Counted from the first letter of the stretch, positions 1 to 5,698 are shown. The stretch: 11,798 bases of DNA from Marinibacterium sp039179965 (GCA_039179965.1 JBCDEC010000141.1:1-11798), one strand, 5' to 3'. Translations and numbers: made by a program. Notes: generated by a model not told the origin, from the letters alone.

Positions 1-570
1 CGCTGCACGGTCAAGGTTGAAATCCTCGGCTTCACCACCCGCGCCTGGAAGGGCGGACAGGCGCGTGAGGCCTGGCTCAATGAAGGACGCCCGCAGCAAC
101 CGGGGCGTCTGAACGATCTGCGCCACATCATCTACAAGAGCGCCGACGCCCCGTGGCGGCGGACCCGGCCCAATCTGGGGCTGATGATGAAAGAAGGTCT
201 TTTGAAGGAAAACATCGACGGTGAGGCGCTGGAATGGGCGCACCGGCGGATGCTGGCGCGCCGCGAGCAGCGCAAGATCCTGATGGTGATTTCCGATGGC
301 GCGCCGGTCGATGACAGCACCTTGTCGGTCAATCCGGCGAATTACCTCGAAAAGCACCTGCGCGACGTGATCGCGATGGTCGAAAAGAAACAGCTGGTGG
401 AATTGCTGGCCATCGGGATCGGCCATGACGTGACACGCTACTACGATCGCGCGGTGACAATTACGGATGTCGAACAATTGGCCGGCGCGATGACCGAGCA
501 ACTGGCCGCGCTGTTTGACGCGGATCCGCGCGCACGGGCGCGGGTGATGGGCATCAAGAGAGCCAGCTGA
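1..570 (+). CDS. cobT: Cobaltochelatase subunit CobT, C-terminal part (5' end outside window)
   Basis: The frame is open from base 1 and gives 189 residues before TGA at 568-570. Family knowledge: CobT works with CobS (AAA+ ATPase) and CobN to insert cobalt into hydrogenobyrinic acid a,c-diamide in the aerobic, cytoplasmic vitamin B12 pathway. CobT proteins are usually about 600 residues, so roughly the last third is present. What is seen is the C-terminal von Willebrand A-like domain with the family blocks GFTTRAWKGG (near the left edge), LNDLRHIIYK, RPNLGLMMKEGLLKENIDGE, ILMVISDGAPVDDSTLSVNP and LLAIGIGHDVTRYYDRAVTI. The D-G-A-P-V-D-D stretch is the loop expected to contribute to metal binding in the VWA fold. 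The first Met in frame, at 184, is internal to a conserved block and is not the start. A strong hairpin follows 8 bp after the stop. No frameshift or odd codon use is seen. Confidence 0.95.
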   Translation, partial: RCTVKVEILGFTTRAWKGGQAREAWLNEGRPQQPGRLNDLRHIIYKSADAPWRRTRPNLGLMMKEGLLKENIDGEALEWAHRRMLARREQRKILMVISDGAPVDDSTLSVNPANYLEKHLRDVIAMVEKKQLVELLAIGIGHDVTRYYDRAVTITDVEQLAGAMTEQLAALFDADPRARARVMGIKRAS

Positions 571-578
571 CGCGCGCG

Positions 579-608
579 CTGCCGGGGGCGGATTGCCCTT
601 GCCGGCAG
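579..608 (+). terminator. Hairpin after cobT, probable terminator
   Basis: CTGCCGG (579-585) pairs with CCGGCAG (602-608). The stem continues inward as GGGC (586-589) with GCCC (595-598), leaving a 5-nt loop and a 3-nt bulge (599-601). That makes 11 base pairs, nearly all G-C. No T-run follows, which is common in GC-rich alphaproteobacteria. The -35 box of the next gene's promoter lies inside the 3' arm. Confidence 0.5.
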
Positions 609-621
609 GCGTGCCTATAAC
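593..621 (+). promoter_or_regulatory. Predicted sigma70-type promoter for the 53-residue ORF
   Basis: TTGCCC (593-598, 4 of 6 to TTGACA) is followed by a 17-bp spacer and TATAAC (616-621, 5 of 6 to TATAAT). This is one of the best promoter matches by eye in the window. Transcription would begin near 628 and give a leader of about 124 nt before the ATG at 752. It overlaps the cobT terminator hairpin, so read-through and initiation could interfere. Prediction only. Confidence 0.45.
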
Positions 622-705
622 CTGTGCATGCTGATGCGCCTGCGCCCTCTTCGCCCCCGGGCTTTGCCCCCGAACTGACCCTCCTGACGGCGTCCCGTTG
701 GTCAC

Positions 706-735
706 GCATGCGCTGTGCATGCGGGCGGGATGCAC
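706..735 (+). promoter_or_regulatory. Two mutually exclusive short hairpins just upstream of a ribosome binding site
   Basis: Hairpin A pairs GCATGC (706-711) with GCATGC (717-722) around a 5-nt loop. Hairpin B pairs GTGCAT (715-720) with ATGCAC (730-735) around a 9-nt loop. They share bases 717-720, so only one can form at a time. Hairpin B ends 5 nt before the AGGAG ribosome binding site at 741-745. A role in translation control is inference; the stems are only 6 bp. Confidence 0.25.
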
Positions 736-751
736 CTGTCAGGAGATCTCC

Positions 752-913
752 ATGGACAAAAAGCAAATCGAGCTGGAACGGGCCTACAAAGAGGCGCGCC
801 GTGTCTATCTGGCCGCCAGGATTCGGCTTCTGGAGCATATGCTAAAGACCCGCCGCGCGCGGCGGCGGCACGGTCCGGCCCCCATTGAACTGCCCGGATA
901 CGACAGCCGGTAA
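752..913 (+). CDS. Small basic helical protein, 53 residues, function unknown
   Basis: The start ATG at 752 is chosen because AGGAG (741-745) lies 6 nt upstream. The frame stays open further upstream to an ATG at 698, but that one lacks a ribosome binding site and adds a sequence of unrelated composition. Residues 1-33 are rich in Lys, Arg, Glu, Leu and Ala (MDKKQIELERAYKEARRVYL) and should form one amphipathic helix, possibly a short coiled coil. Residues 32-39 (KTRRARRR) are a strongly basic patch. The tail (GPAPIELPGYDSR) is Pro/Gly-rich and likely disordered. There is no signal peptide or membrane segment. It has its own predicted promoter and is followed by a perfect 11-bp hairpin, so it looks like a free-standing unit rather than a cobT operon member. 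The basic patch would allow nucleic acid or ribosome binding, but nothing proves it. I do not recognise the family. Confidence 0.6.
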   Translation: MDKKQIELERAYKEARRVYLAARIRLLEHMLKTRRARRRHGPAPIELPGYDSR

Positions 914-1302
914 GGCGGCGCCCGGCCCCTGCGGCCCGCGGTGCAGGGGCCGGATGCAACAGGTCCGGCCCACGATCGCCAGGGGCAAGCCGGGATGGGC
1001 TGTTGCCACCGGCCCCCACCGGAGCGGGCTGCGGGGGGCCGGCCGGAGCGGGGAGCGGGGAGCGGATCCAAAGGGCCGTGGATCGGGTCGCACAGGCTCA
1101 GATGGTGGGTCGGATCCGGCCCCGGTGCGCCAAAGCCCCCGCGCGCCCGGTGCGTTTCGCGCATAAAAAATGGGCCAACCGGAGGATATCCCGGGTCAAA
1201 GAGAGCGCGCCCGCCGACACTGGCCACCATTGCAATCCCCGCTTGTGTTCTTTGGTGGTTTGAGGTGGGATCGCGCCGCATGACTGTCCCGGAGATGAGC
1301 CG
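914..1302. other. Gene-free GC-rich gap of 389 bp
   Basis: Beyond the hairpin at 922-953 I see no convincing gene. Several overlapping reading frames cross it, but none has a ribosome binding site together with protein-like composition. It contains three head-to-tail copies of GGAGCGG (1045-1065), a further copy at 1021-1027, the 8-bp palindrome GGCCGGCC (1037-1044), and the 9-bp direct repeat CCCGGTGCG at 1121-1129 and 1146-1154. The promoter of the aminopeptidase gene should lie in its right half, but I cannot place it with confidence. Confidence 0.5.
922..953 (+). terminator. Perfect 11-bp hairpin after the small ORF, probable terminator
   Basis: CCGGCCCCTGC (922-932) pairs perfectly with GCAGGGGCCGG (943-953) around a 10-nt loop (933-942). 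It starts 8 nt after the stop codon at 911-913. No T-run follows. Its position directly after the ORF supports that ORF being a real transcription unit. Confidence 0.5.
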
Positions 1303-3093
1303 ATGTTTCAGACCTTTGAGGTGACCTCCCGCCCCGAGCAAGGCCCGCCCCGGCTGGCTGCGCTGCGCGGCGAGATGACGGCCGCAGGGCTTGACGGTTT
1401 TCTGGTGCCGCGCGCCGACGCGCATCAGGGCGAATATGTTGCCGCACGCGATGCACGGCTGGCGTGGCTCACCGGGTTTACCGGCTCGGCGGGATTCTGC
1501 GCGGTGCTGGCGGATGTGGCCGGTGTCTTTGTCGACGGTCGCTACCGCACGCAGGTCAAGGAACAGGTCGCGGCCGATTTCACGCCTGTGCCCTGGCCCG
1601 AGGTCAAGCTTGCCGGCTGGCTCAAAACGCACCTGCCCAAGGGCGGGCGGGTCGGATTTGACCCCTGGCTGCACACCGTGGCGCAACTGCGCGACACGCG
1701 CGCCGCGCTGACCGGCAGCGGGATTGAACTGGTCGCCCACGACAATCTGGTCGACCGGATCTGGGAAGATCAGCCGGACCCGCCAATGGAGCCCGCTCGC
1801 GTGCATCCGCTCGATTTTGCAGGAGAATCCACCGACAGCAAATGCGAACGTCTGGGCAAGACCCTCGCCGATGCCGGGCAAAGCACGGCGATCCTGACGC
1901 TGCCCGACAGCGTCATGTGGCTGCTCAACATTCGCGGCGCTGATATCGAACACAACCCGGTCGCCCAGTGTTTTGCGCTGCTCTATAACGACGGCGCGGT
2001 GGATCTGTTCATGGAGGCCTGCAAGGCGGTGGAGCTGGCGGACCACTTCGGTCAGGACGTCACCGTCTGGCCGCCCAAGCAGTTGCTGGACGCGCTCGAC
2101 GTGCTGGACGGGCCAATCCGCTATGATCCGACCTCGGCACCGCAGGCGATTGCAGATGCGCTCGGCGCGCGCGGCGTCGAAGGGCCGGACCCCTGTCTTT
2201 TGCCCAAGGCCTGCAAGAATGCCGCCGAGATCGCCGGCAGCGCAGAGGCGCATTTGCGGGACGGGGCGGCGGTGGTGGAATGCCTCGCCTGGCTTGATAC
2301 CCAGACCCCCGGGCAGGTGAGCGAGATCGACGTGGTCAAACGGCTTGAAGCCTGCCGGCGTCAGGACAATGCCCTGCGCGAGATTTCTTTTGATACCATT
2401 GCGGGCACCGGCCCCAATGGCGCGATCATGCACTACCGGGTGAGCGAGGATACCAACGCCACACTTGAGGCGGGTCATCTGCTGGTGCTCGACAGCGGCG
2501 GACAATACCTCGACGGGACGACCGATATCACCCGCACGATTGCCATTGGCGAGGTGGGCCAAGACGAACGCGCCGCCTTTACCCGGGTGTTGCAGGGCAT
2601 GATCGCCATGTCCCGGCTGCGCTGGCCGAAGGGTCTTGCCGGGCGGGATCTGGAGGCCGTGGCACGGGTGCCACTCTGGCGCGCCGGGCAGGACTTTAAC
2701 CACGGGGTCGGCCATGGGGTCGGCGCCTACCTGAGCGTTCATGAAGGCCCCCAGCGGCTGAGTCGGGCCTCGGAGGTGCCTTTGCAACCCGGCATGATCC
2801 TGTCCAACGAGCCGGGGTATTACCGCGAGGGCGCCTTTGGCATTCGCATCGAAAACCTTGTTGTTGTCCAGAAGGCGGCGGCGCTTGAAACCGGCGATCC
2901 CGAACGGGACATGTACGACTGGCGCACCCTGACCTTTGTTCCCATTGACCGCCGCTGCATCCTCACAGACCGTCTGACCGCTGACGAACGGGACTGGATG
3001 AACGCTTATCATGCTGAGGTTATTGAGAAAATTGGCCCGCGCGTAAGGGAGGCCACGCGCGACTGGTTGACCGCGGCCTGTGCGCCCCTGTAA
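1303..3093 (+). CDS. pepP: Xaa-Pro aminopeptidase (aminopeptidase P, M24B family)
   Basis: This 596-residue cytosolic metallopeptidase should remove an N-terminal residue that precedes proline. Two creatinase-N-like domains span about residues 15-310, and the C-terminal 'pita-bread' catalytic domain about 315-540. The five expected metal ligands (usually two Mn2+) are visible: D397 (LVLDSGG), D408 (GTTDITRT), H471 (HGVGHGVGAY), E503 (SNEPGYY) and E517 (GIRIENL). The spacing D408 to H471 equals that between the ligands of human XPNPEP1. The tail after about 540 (TLTFVPIDRRCI) is typical of the long, roughly 600-residue form shared with eukaryotes, unlike the shorter E. coli PepP. ATG 1303 is preceded by GGAG (1291-1294) at 8 nt; an ATG at 1280 is in another frame. 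The DUF427 gene follows 80 bp downstream. A very long antisense frame across it is a GC-bias shadow. Confidence 0.95.
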   Translation: MFQTFEVTSRPEQGPPRLAALRGEMTAAGLDGFLVPRADAHQGEYVAARDARLAWLTGFTGSAGFCAVLADVAGVFVDGRYRTQVKEQVAADFTPVPWPEVKLAGWLKTHLPKGGRVGFDPWLHTVAQLRDTRAALTGSGIELVAHDNLVDRIWEDQPDPPMEPARVHPLDFAGESTDSKCERLGKTLADAGQSTAILTLPDSVMWLLNIRGADIEHNPVAQCFALLYNDGAVDLFMEACKAVELADHFGQDVTVWPPKQLLDALDVLDGPIRYDPTSAPQAIADALGARGVEGPDPCLLPKACKNAAEIAGSAEAHLRDGAAVVECLAWLDTQTPGQVSEIDVVKRLEACRRQDNALREISFDTIAGTGPNGAIMHYRVSEDTNATLEAGHLLVLDSGGQYLDGTTDITRTIAIGEVGQDERAAFTRVLQGMIAMSRLRWPKGLAGRDLEAVARVPLWRAGQDFNHGVGHGVGAYLSVHEGPQRLSRASEVPLQPGMILSNEPGYYREGAFGIRIENLVVVQKAAALETGDPERDMYDWRTLTFVPIDRRCILTDRLTADERDWMNAYHAEVIEKIGPRVREATRDWLTAACAPL

Positions 3094-3173
3094 TCAAGTG
3101 CGACTGTCACGCGCGCGTTACACTGAACGGGCACATGGCGGCGGTTACTCGCGGACAATGAGAAGGATGGGAC

Positions 3174-3518
3174 ATGAGCGACAAGATCAAAATTGTCAAA
3201 GCCCAAGGGGTTTGGACAGTGCGCTCCGGTGGAGCCGTCCTCGCGGAAAGCAATCAGGCGCTGGAACTGCTCGAAAACGGGTACAATCCGGTGATTTACT
3301 TCCCGCGCGACGATGTCGGCATGGCGTTTCTGGAGCCAACCGACAAGGCGACCACCTGCCCGCACAAGGGTCAGGCCAGCTATTTCTCGATCATGAATCG
3401 CTCGGCCACGATTGAAAACGGCGCCTGGAGCTATGAAGATCCCATCGCGGATGTGGCTGAGATCAAGGGCTATGTGGCCTTTTATGCCACCGATGACGTG
3501 ACGGTCGAGCGGATCTGA
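3174..3518 (+). CDS. DUF427 domain protein
   Basis: The 114-residue product covers one complete DUF427 domain (Pfam NTP_transf_9). Family hallmarks are visible: W14 in the first strand (GVWTVRSGG), the YFPRDDV block (42-48), the CPHKGQASY block (62-70), W85 in AWSYEDP, and the closing GYVAFY strand (99-104). The molecular role of DUF427 proteins is not well established; they are small, all-beta, probably cytosolic, and often single-domain. No signal peptide or membrane segment is present. The start is supported by AAGGA at 3163-3167, 6 nt upstream of ATG. It lies 80 bp after pepP on the same strand, so co-transcription is possible but unproven. The family assignment is firm, the function is not. 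Confidence 0.9.
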   Translation: MSDKIKIVKAQGVWTVRSGGAVLAESNQALELLENGYNPVIYFPRDDVGMAFLEPTDKATTCPHKGQASYFSIMNRSATIENGAWSYEDPIADVAEIKGYVAFYATDDVTVERI

Positions 3519-3563
3519 GCCGCTCGGACCACCGCATCCCAAGACGGCGATGCCCGTCGCCAC

Positions 3564-3587
3564 GCCCGCCCCATGACGCGGGCGGGC
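3564..3587 (+). terminator. GC-rich hairpin after the DUF427 gene
   Basis: GCCCGCC (3564-3570) pairs with GGCGGGC (3581-3587) around a 10-nt loop. A register shift (CGCCCGC 3563-3569 with GCGGGCG 3578-3584) is equally good. It lies 45 bp after the stop, in the convergent gap 3519-3790. No T-run is present. The rest of that gap holds nothing I can support. Confidence 0.35.
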
Positions 3588-3790
3588 AACGCGGCGTCTG
3601 TGCCCGGCGGCGGGCGTGGGTGCGGGCGCGCTGCCGTGTGGCGGTCCGGGCGGTGGGGCGGATGCATTTCATGGGCGGACGCAGCATGTGAACGCCGTGG
3701 TCCGCGCGCGGGTCGCGGATGCCGGGACGGTGCTGCGCGCCTGTCGATCTGCATGTGTGGTCACCGCCCGATGCGGATGACCGATCCTTT

Positions 3791-4309
3791 CTAGGACGGT
3801 TCGAACCGCAAAAACACCAGGGTCCGGCGATCCGCCGCCTTGTCTTTCTGGGACACGTAATAGGCCCCGTCCGCGCCACGCCAGCTGCGCAGGAGATAGC
3901 TGTCCGGGTGGTTGACGGGCGCCGTGTCCGCGCCGCCTGCCGGTCCCGATGAGGCGCCTGCCGCTGTGGCCTCGGCGCCCGGGCGGCAGGTCTGAACGGC
4001 CCGCCAGAGGGCCCGCGCATGATCTTCCGCGGCCTGGGCGCGGTATTCAAAGGCCCAGTGGCAGGCCGCCCCCGGTGTGCCGGACTGGCTGAGGAACGTC
4101 GCGCAAACCGCGCCAGAGGGCGGGTTTTGCGCGCGCGTGTAGCGCTCCACCGCTGCGATCTGGTCGCAGGGCGCCTGCGCTGCGGCTTGTCCCGCAGCGG
4201 TCAGAGTGGTGGCCAGAGTGGCGGCCAGAGTGGTGGCCAGAGTGGTGGCGATCGAAACCGGCCGGACCCTGGCGCGGACCCTGTGTGGGGCGGATGGCTG
4301 CATGTGCAT
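3791..4309 (-). CDS. Small secreted four-cysteine protein of unknown function with repeat-encoded signal peptide
   Basis: The product is 172 residues. Residues 1-17 are basic (five Arg in 10-16 with neighbours), 18-44 form a hydrophobic Ala/Thr/Leu segment, and AAAQA (42-46) offers signal peptidase I sites, so export to the periplasm or beyond is expected. There is no lipobox. The mature part has four cysteines (C48, C69, C83, C108), suggesting two disulfides, then a low-complexity Ala/Gly linker (112-130). A more structured tail follows, with PVNHPDSYLLRSW (131-143) and VSQKDK followed by TLVFLRF (152-169). The tail reads like a conserved motif, but I cannot name the family. The frame is open further upstream to 4507. 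I chose ATG 4309 because the upstream part has repetitive Arg/Asp composition while the signal peptide begins here. No ribosome binding site precedes 4309; the predicted promoter would start transcription at or beside the ATG, so translation may be leaderless. Residues 21-36 come from four tandem 12-bp units. Confidence 0.65.
   Translation of the reverse strand: MHMQPSAPHRVRARVRPVSIATTLATTLAATLATTLTAAGQAAAQAPCDQIAAVERYTRAQNPPSGAVCATFLSQSGTPGAACHWAFEYRAQAAEDHARALWRAVQTCRPGAEATAAGASSGPAGGADTAPVNHPDSYLLRSWRGADGAYYVSQKDKAADRRTLVFLRFEPS
4202..4249. repeat. 12-bp tandem repeat, four copies, inside the signal peptide codons
   Basis: The unit CAGAGTGGTGGC occurs at 4202-4213, 4214-4225 (one mismatch, CAGAGTGGCGGC), 4226-4237 and 4238-4249 with no gaps. 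On the minus strand it encodes exactly residues 21-36 of the secreted protein as ATTL, ATTL, AATL, ATTL. Because 12 is a multiple of 3, gain or loss of a unit would lengthen or shorten the hydrophobic core by four residues without a frameshift. Confidence 0.9.
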
Positions 4310-4316
4310 GAGCGGT

Positions 4317-4345
4317 ACTCTAGGCGAGAGCCTCCCCGCACCCAA
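4317..4345 (-). promoter_or_regulatory. Predicted promoter of the secreted four-cysteine protein
   Basis: Read on the minus strand, TTGGGT (4345-4340, 3 of 6) is followed by a 17-bp spacer and TAGAGT (4322-4317, 4 of 6). Transcription would start close to 4309-4310, at the ATG itself. That fits the absence of a ribosome binding site. The match is modest and alternatives cannot be excluded. Confidence 0.3.
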
Positions 4346-4360
4346 CCAATATCCGCCCCG

Positions 4361-4402
4361 GTCCGGATCCCGGTTTCGATCCGGATCCCGGTTTCGGTCC
4401 CG
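4361..4402. repeat. 18-bp tandem repeat, about 2.3 copies, upstream of the secreted protein gene
   Basis: GTCCGGATCCCGGTTTCG (4361-4378) is followed directly by ATCCGGATCCCGGTTTCG (4379-4396) and then a partial third unit, GTCCCG (4397-4402). It starts 16 bp upstream of the predicted -35 box and lies between the secreted-protein gene and the end of the tetR gene. Further left-over duplications (AGTCC twice, GGTTC twice) sit at about 4406-4425. Confidence 0.85.
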
Positions 4403-4442
4403 AAGAGTCCAGTCCGGTTCGGTTCGCATCCGATGCCACGGA

Positions 4443-5042
4443 TCAGCGCGGCTGCAGGACAGACAGAGCCATGCGAAGCGTGGCCTCGATCTGGTCAGAG
4501 TCCTCACCAGCGGCGCGTTGCATCAAGGCCAGACCAATCTGTTCGAACAGATACCGCGCCGCAAGCGCCGACGGACCGTCGCCCGTGGCCTCTCCGCCGG
4601 CGCGGCGGTCGTCGAGATAGGCCGCCAGAGCCACAATCGCACCCGCTTCGATCTCGTCGACCTTGGCGCGGGTCAGCGGGCCGAGGCGATGCTTGCCGGC
4701 GCGCATTTTGAAGAAGAGACAGCCGGTTTCCATCTTCGGATCGCGGCTGGCAAAGGCGATCAGCGCGTCCAGGGTCTGGGCCACCGGGGCGGCGCGCGCC
4801 AGGATGACAAAGATCTCGGACAGCACGGTTTCGCCATAGCGCTCAAGGGCGGCGCGCATGAGCCCGTCTTCGCTGCCGAAGACGCGGTAGAGCGAGGGTT
4901 TGGACACCTCTGCCGCGCTGCAGATGGCATTCACCGAGACGTCACCCGGATCGGACCGCCAATAGGCGCGCATCGCGACGTCCAGTGTCTTGTCGCGGTT
5001 CAACGTCCGCGGACGCCCGCGGCCGGGTTTTTCATCTGACAT
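4443..5042 (-). CDS. TetR/AcrR-family transcriptional regulator
   Basis: The 199-residue product has the TetR layout: a basic N-terminal arm (GRGRPRTLNRDK, 7-18), a helix-turn-helix around residues 36-57 (VSVNAICSAAEVSKPSLYRV) and the following F-G-S-E-D-G-L segment that precedes helix 4. The C-terminal all-helical part (about 65-199) should form the ligand pocket and dimer interface; the ligand cannot be read from sequence. ATG at 5042 is preceded on its strand by AGGG within the upstream dyad. The gene is divergent from the SnoaL-like gene, with 125 bp between starts holding two copies of a 14-bp dyad. Autorepression and control of the divergent gene are therefore likely. A -10-like TAAAAT lies upstream on the minus strand without a clear -35 partner. 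Residues C41 and C108 are the only cysteines. Confidence 0.92.
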   Translation of the reverse strand: MSDEKPGRGRPRTLNRDKTLDVAMRAYWRSDPGDVSVNAICSAAEVSKPSLYRVFGSEDGLMRAALERYGETVLSEIFVILARAAPVAQTLDALIAFASRDPKMETGCLFFKMRAGKHRLGPLTRAKVDEIEAGAIVALAAYLDDRRAGGEATGDGPSALAARYLFEQIGLALMQRAAGEDSDQIEATLRMALSVLQPR

Positions 5043-5045
5043 TAC

Positions 5046-5059
5046 GTACCCTGTGGTAT
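5046..5059. promoter_or_regulatory. Candidate TetR operator O1 (next to the tetR start)
   Basis: GTACCCTGTGGTAT contains the inverted repeat TACC-N4-GGTA. It ends 4 bp before the tetR start codon and overlaps the AGGG ribosome binding site, so bound repressor would block tetR expression. It matches the second site at 5089-5102 in the frame GTACC-N4-RGTAY. Confidence 0.5.
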
Positions 5060-5066
5060 TTTATTC

Positions 5067-5095
5067 TTGACCTCACGCTTCAAGATTTGTACCAG
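5067..5095 (+). promoter_or_regulatory. Predicted promoter of the SnoaL-like gene
   Basis: TTGACC (5067-5072, 5 of 6) with a 17-bp spacer leads to TACCAG (5090-5095, 3 of 6). The -35 box is good, the -10 box poor. Candidate operator 5089-5102 covers the -10 box, as expected for repression. The leader would be about 65 nt. Confidence 0.4.
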
Positions 5096-5102
5096 TGAGT
5101 AC
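5089..5102. promoter_or_regulatory. Candidate TetR operator O2 (over the divergent promoter)
   Basis: GTACCAGTGAGTAC is an imperfect dyad (5 of 7 positions symmetric) of the same length and frame as the site at 5046-5059. The centres of the two sites are 43 bp apart, close to four helical turns, which would place two bound dimers on one face of the DNA. Confidence 0.5.
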
Positions 5103-5167
5103 GTTAATCATCAACCCAAAGCGCGCGCCCCCTGCCCCGCGCCGGAACCCTCGCAAGGAAACAGTCT

Positions 5168-5647
5168 ATGAAACAGACACTTATCGCAACAGCCCTGGCT
5201 GCAAGCGTTCTGACAGGCGCCGCTGCAGACGCCGGAACCAGCGATCTGGACATCGTTCGGGCGTTTTACGCCGACATTTTGACGGCGCCGGCCGAAACCA
5301 CCCCGGCGCGGTACTATGAGCTGTTCTCGCCCGACGTGATCTCTGTTCCCACCCCGCCCGGCGGTCCGGGGGCGCAAGGCATGCTGAACACGGTTGCCTT
5401 TCTGGGACAGGTGGTGCCGGATCTGACCTGGACGCCGGACGAGATCGTGCCGCTTGACGGGCGCTACGTGGTGCGCGGCACAGCGCGCGGAACGCCGGTG
5501 GGCCCGTTTCTTGGCGTCGATCCGGCGACCGGCAAGGGCTTTGAAATCATGTCGATCGACATTGTGACGGTCGAGGCGGGGCAGATCACCCATATCTACC
5601 ATCTCGAAGACTGGACCGGCGCCATCGCTCAGCTCACCGCGGAGTAG
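5168..5647 (+). CDS. Secreted SnoaL-like (NTF2-fold) protein
   Basis: The product is 159 residues. Residues 1-22 form a signal peptide (MKQTLIATALAASVLTGAAA), with cleavage likely after an Ala at 20 or 22, so the mature protein is about 137 residues and periplasmic. The mature part shows the SnoaL/ester-cyclase pattern: helix DIVRAFYADIL, YYELFSPDVISVP, a central MLNTVAFLGQVVPDLTW helix-strand, then the strands VVRGTARGTPVGPFLGV, DPATGKGFEIMSIDIVTV and the closing ITHIYHLEDWTG. H and D of HLEDW lie where many family members have pocket residues. SnoaL-like proteins span cyclases, isomerases, dehydratases and non-enzymatic binders, so no reaction can be assigned. AAGGA (5155-5159) lies 8 nt before ATG. 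It is divergent from tetR with candidate operators between, so it is the probable target of that repressor. Convergent with the next gene; only 51 bp separate the stops. Confidence 0.85.
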   Translation: MKQTLIATALAASVLTGAAADAGTSDLDIVRAFYADILTAPAETTPARYYELFSPDVISVPTPPGGPGAQGMLNTVAFLGQVVPDLTWTPDEIVPLDGRYVVRGTARGTPVGPFLGVDPATGKGFEIMSIDIVTVEAGQITHIYHLEDWTGAIAQLTAE

Positions 5648-5684
5648 GCACCGGGCCAGATCGTTCGATCCCGGACCTGGGTGC
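5648..5684. terminator. Hairpin between convergent genes, possible two-way terminator
   Basis: The 51-bp gap between convergent stop codons contains GATC (5659-5662) pairing with GATC (5667-5670) across a GTTC loop. CCGG (5651-5654) pairs with CCGG (5671-5674) below a small bulge, and GCA (5648-5650) can pair with TGC (5682-5684). It is imperfect and lacks a T-run, but it is the only structure available between two converging genes. Confidence 0.35.
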
Positions 5685-5698
5685 GGCAGCGGCCGCGC

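Noticed and set aside
914..1302. tRNA or small structured RNA in the largest gene-free gap
   Set aside because: No cloverleaf, T-loop consensus or CCA end could be traced by eye; only short GC-rich stems are present.
805..3012. 735-codon open frame on the minus strand across aminopeptidase P
   Set aside because: It is the antisense shadow of a high-GC gene whose sense frame carries all five M24B metal ligands. The antisense product has no recognisable motifs and is rich in Arg, Gly and Pro.
3463..4050. Minus-strand and plus-strand frames in the convergent gap 3519-3790
   Set aside because: Composition is almost only Arg, Ala, Pro, Gly and His, no ribosome binding site, and they overlap clear genes at their edges.
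4310..4507. N-terminal extension of the secreted-protein frame up to 4507
   Set aside because: The added 66 residues are repeats of Arg/Asp/Asn (from the 18-bp DNA repeat), overlap the tetR 3' end and would bury a clear signal peptide inside the protein.
4019..5039. Two plus-strand frames (230 and 277 codons) opposite the secreted-protein and tetR genes
   Set aside because: They are antisense to genes with clear signal peptide and TetR features; their products are Arg/Gly-rich without motifs.
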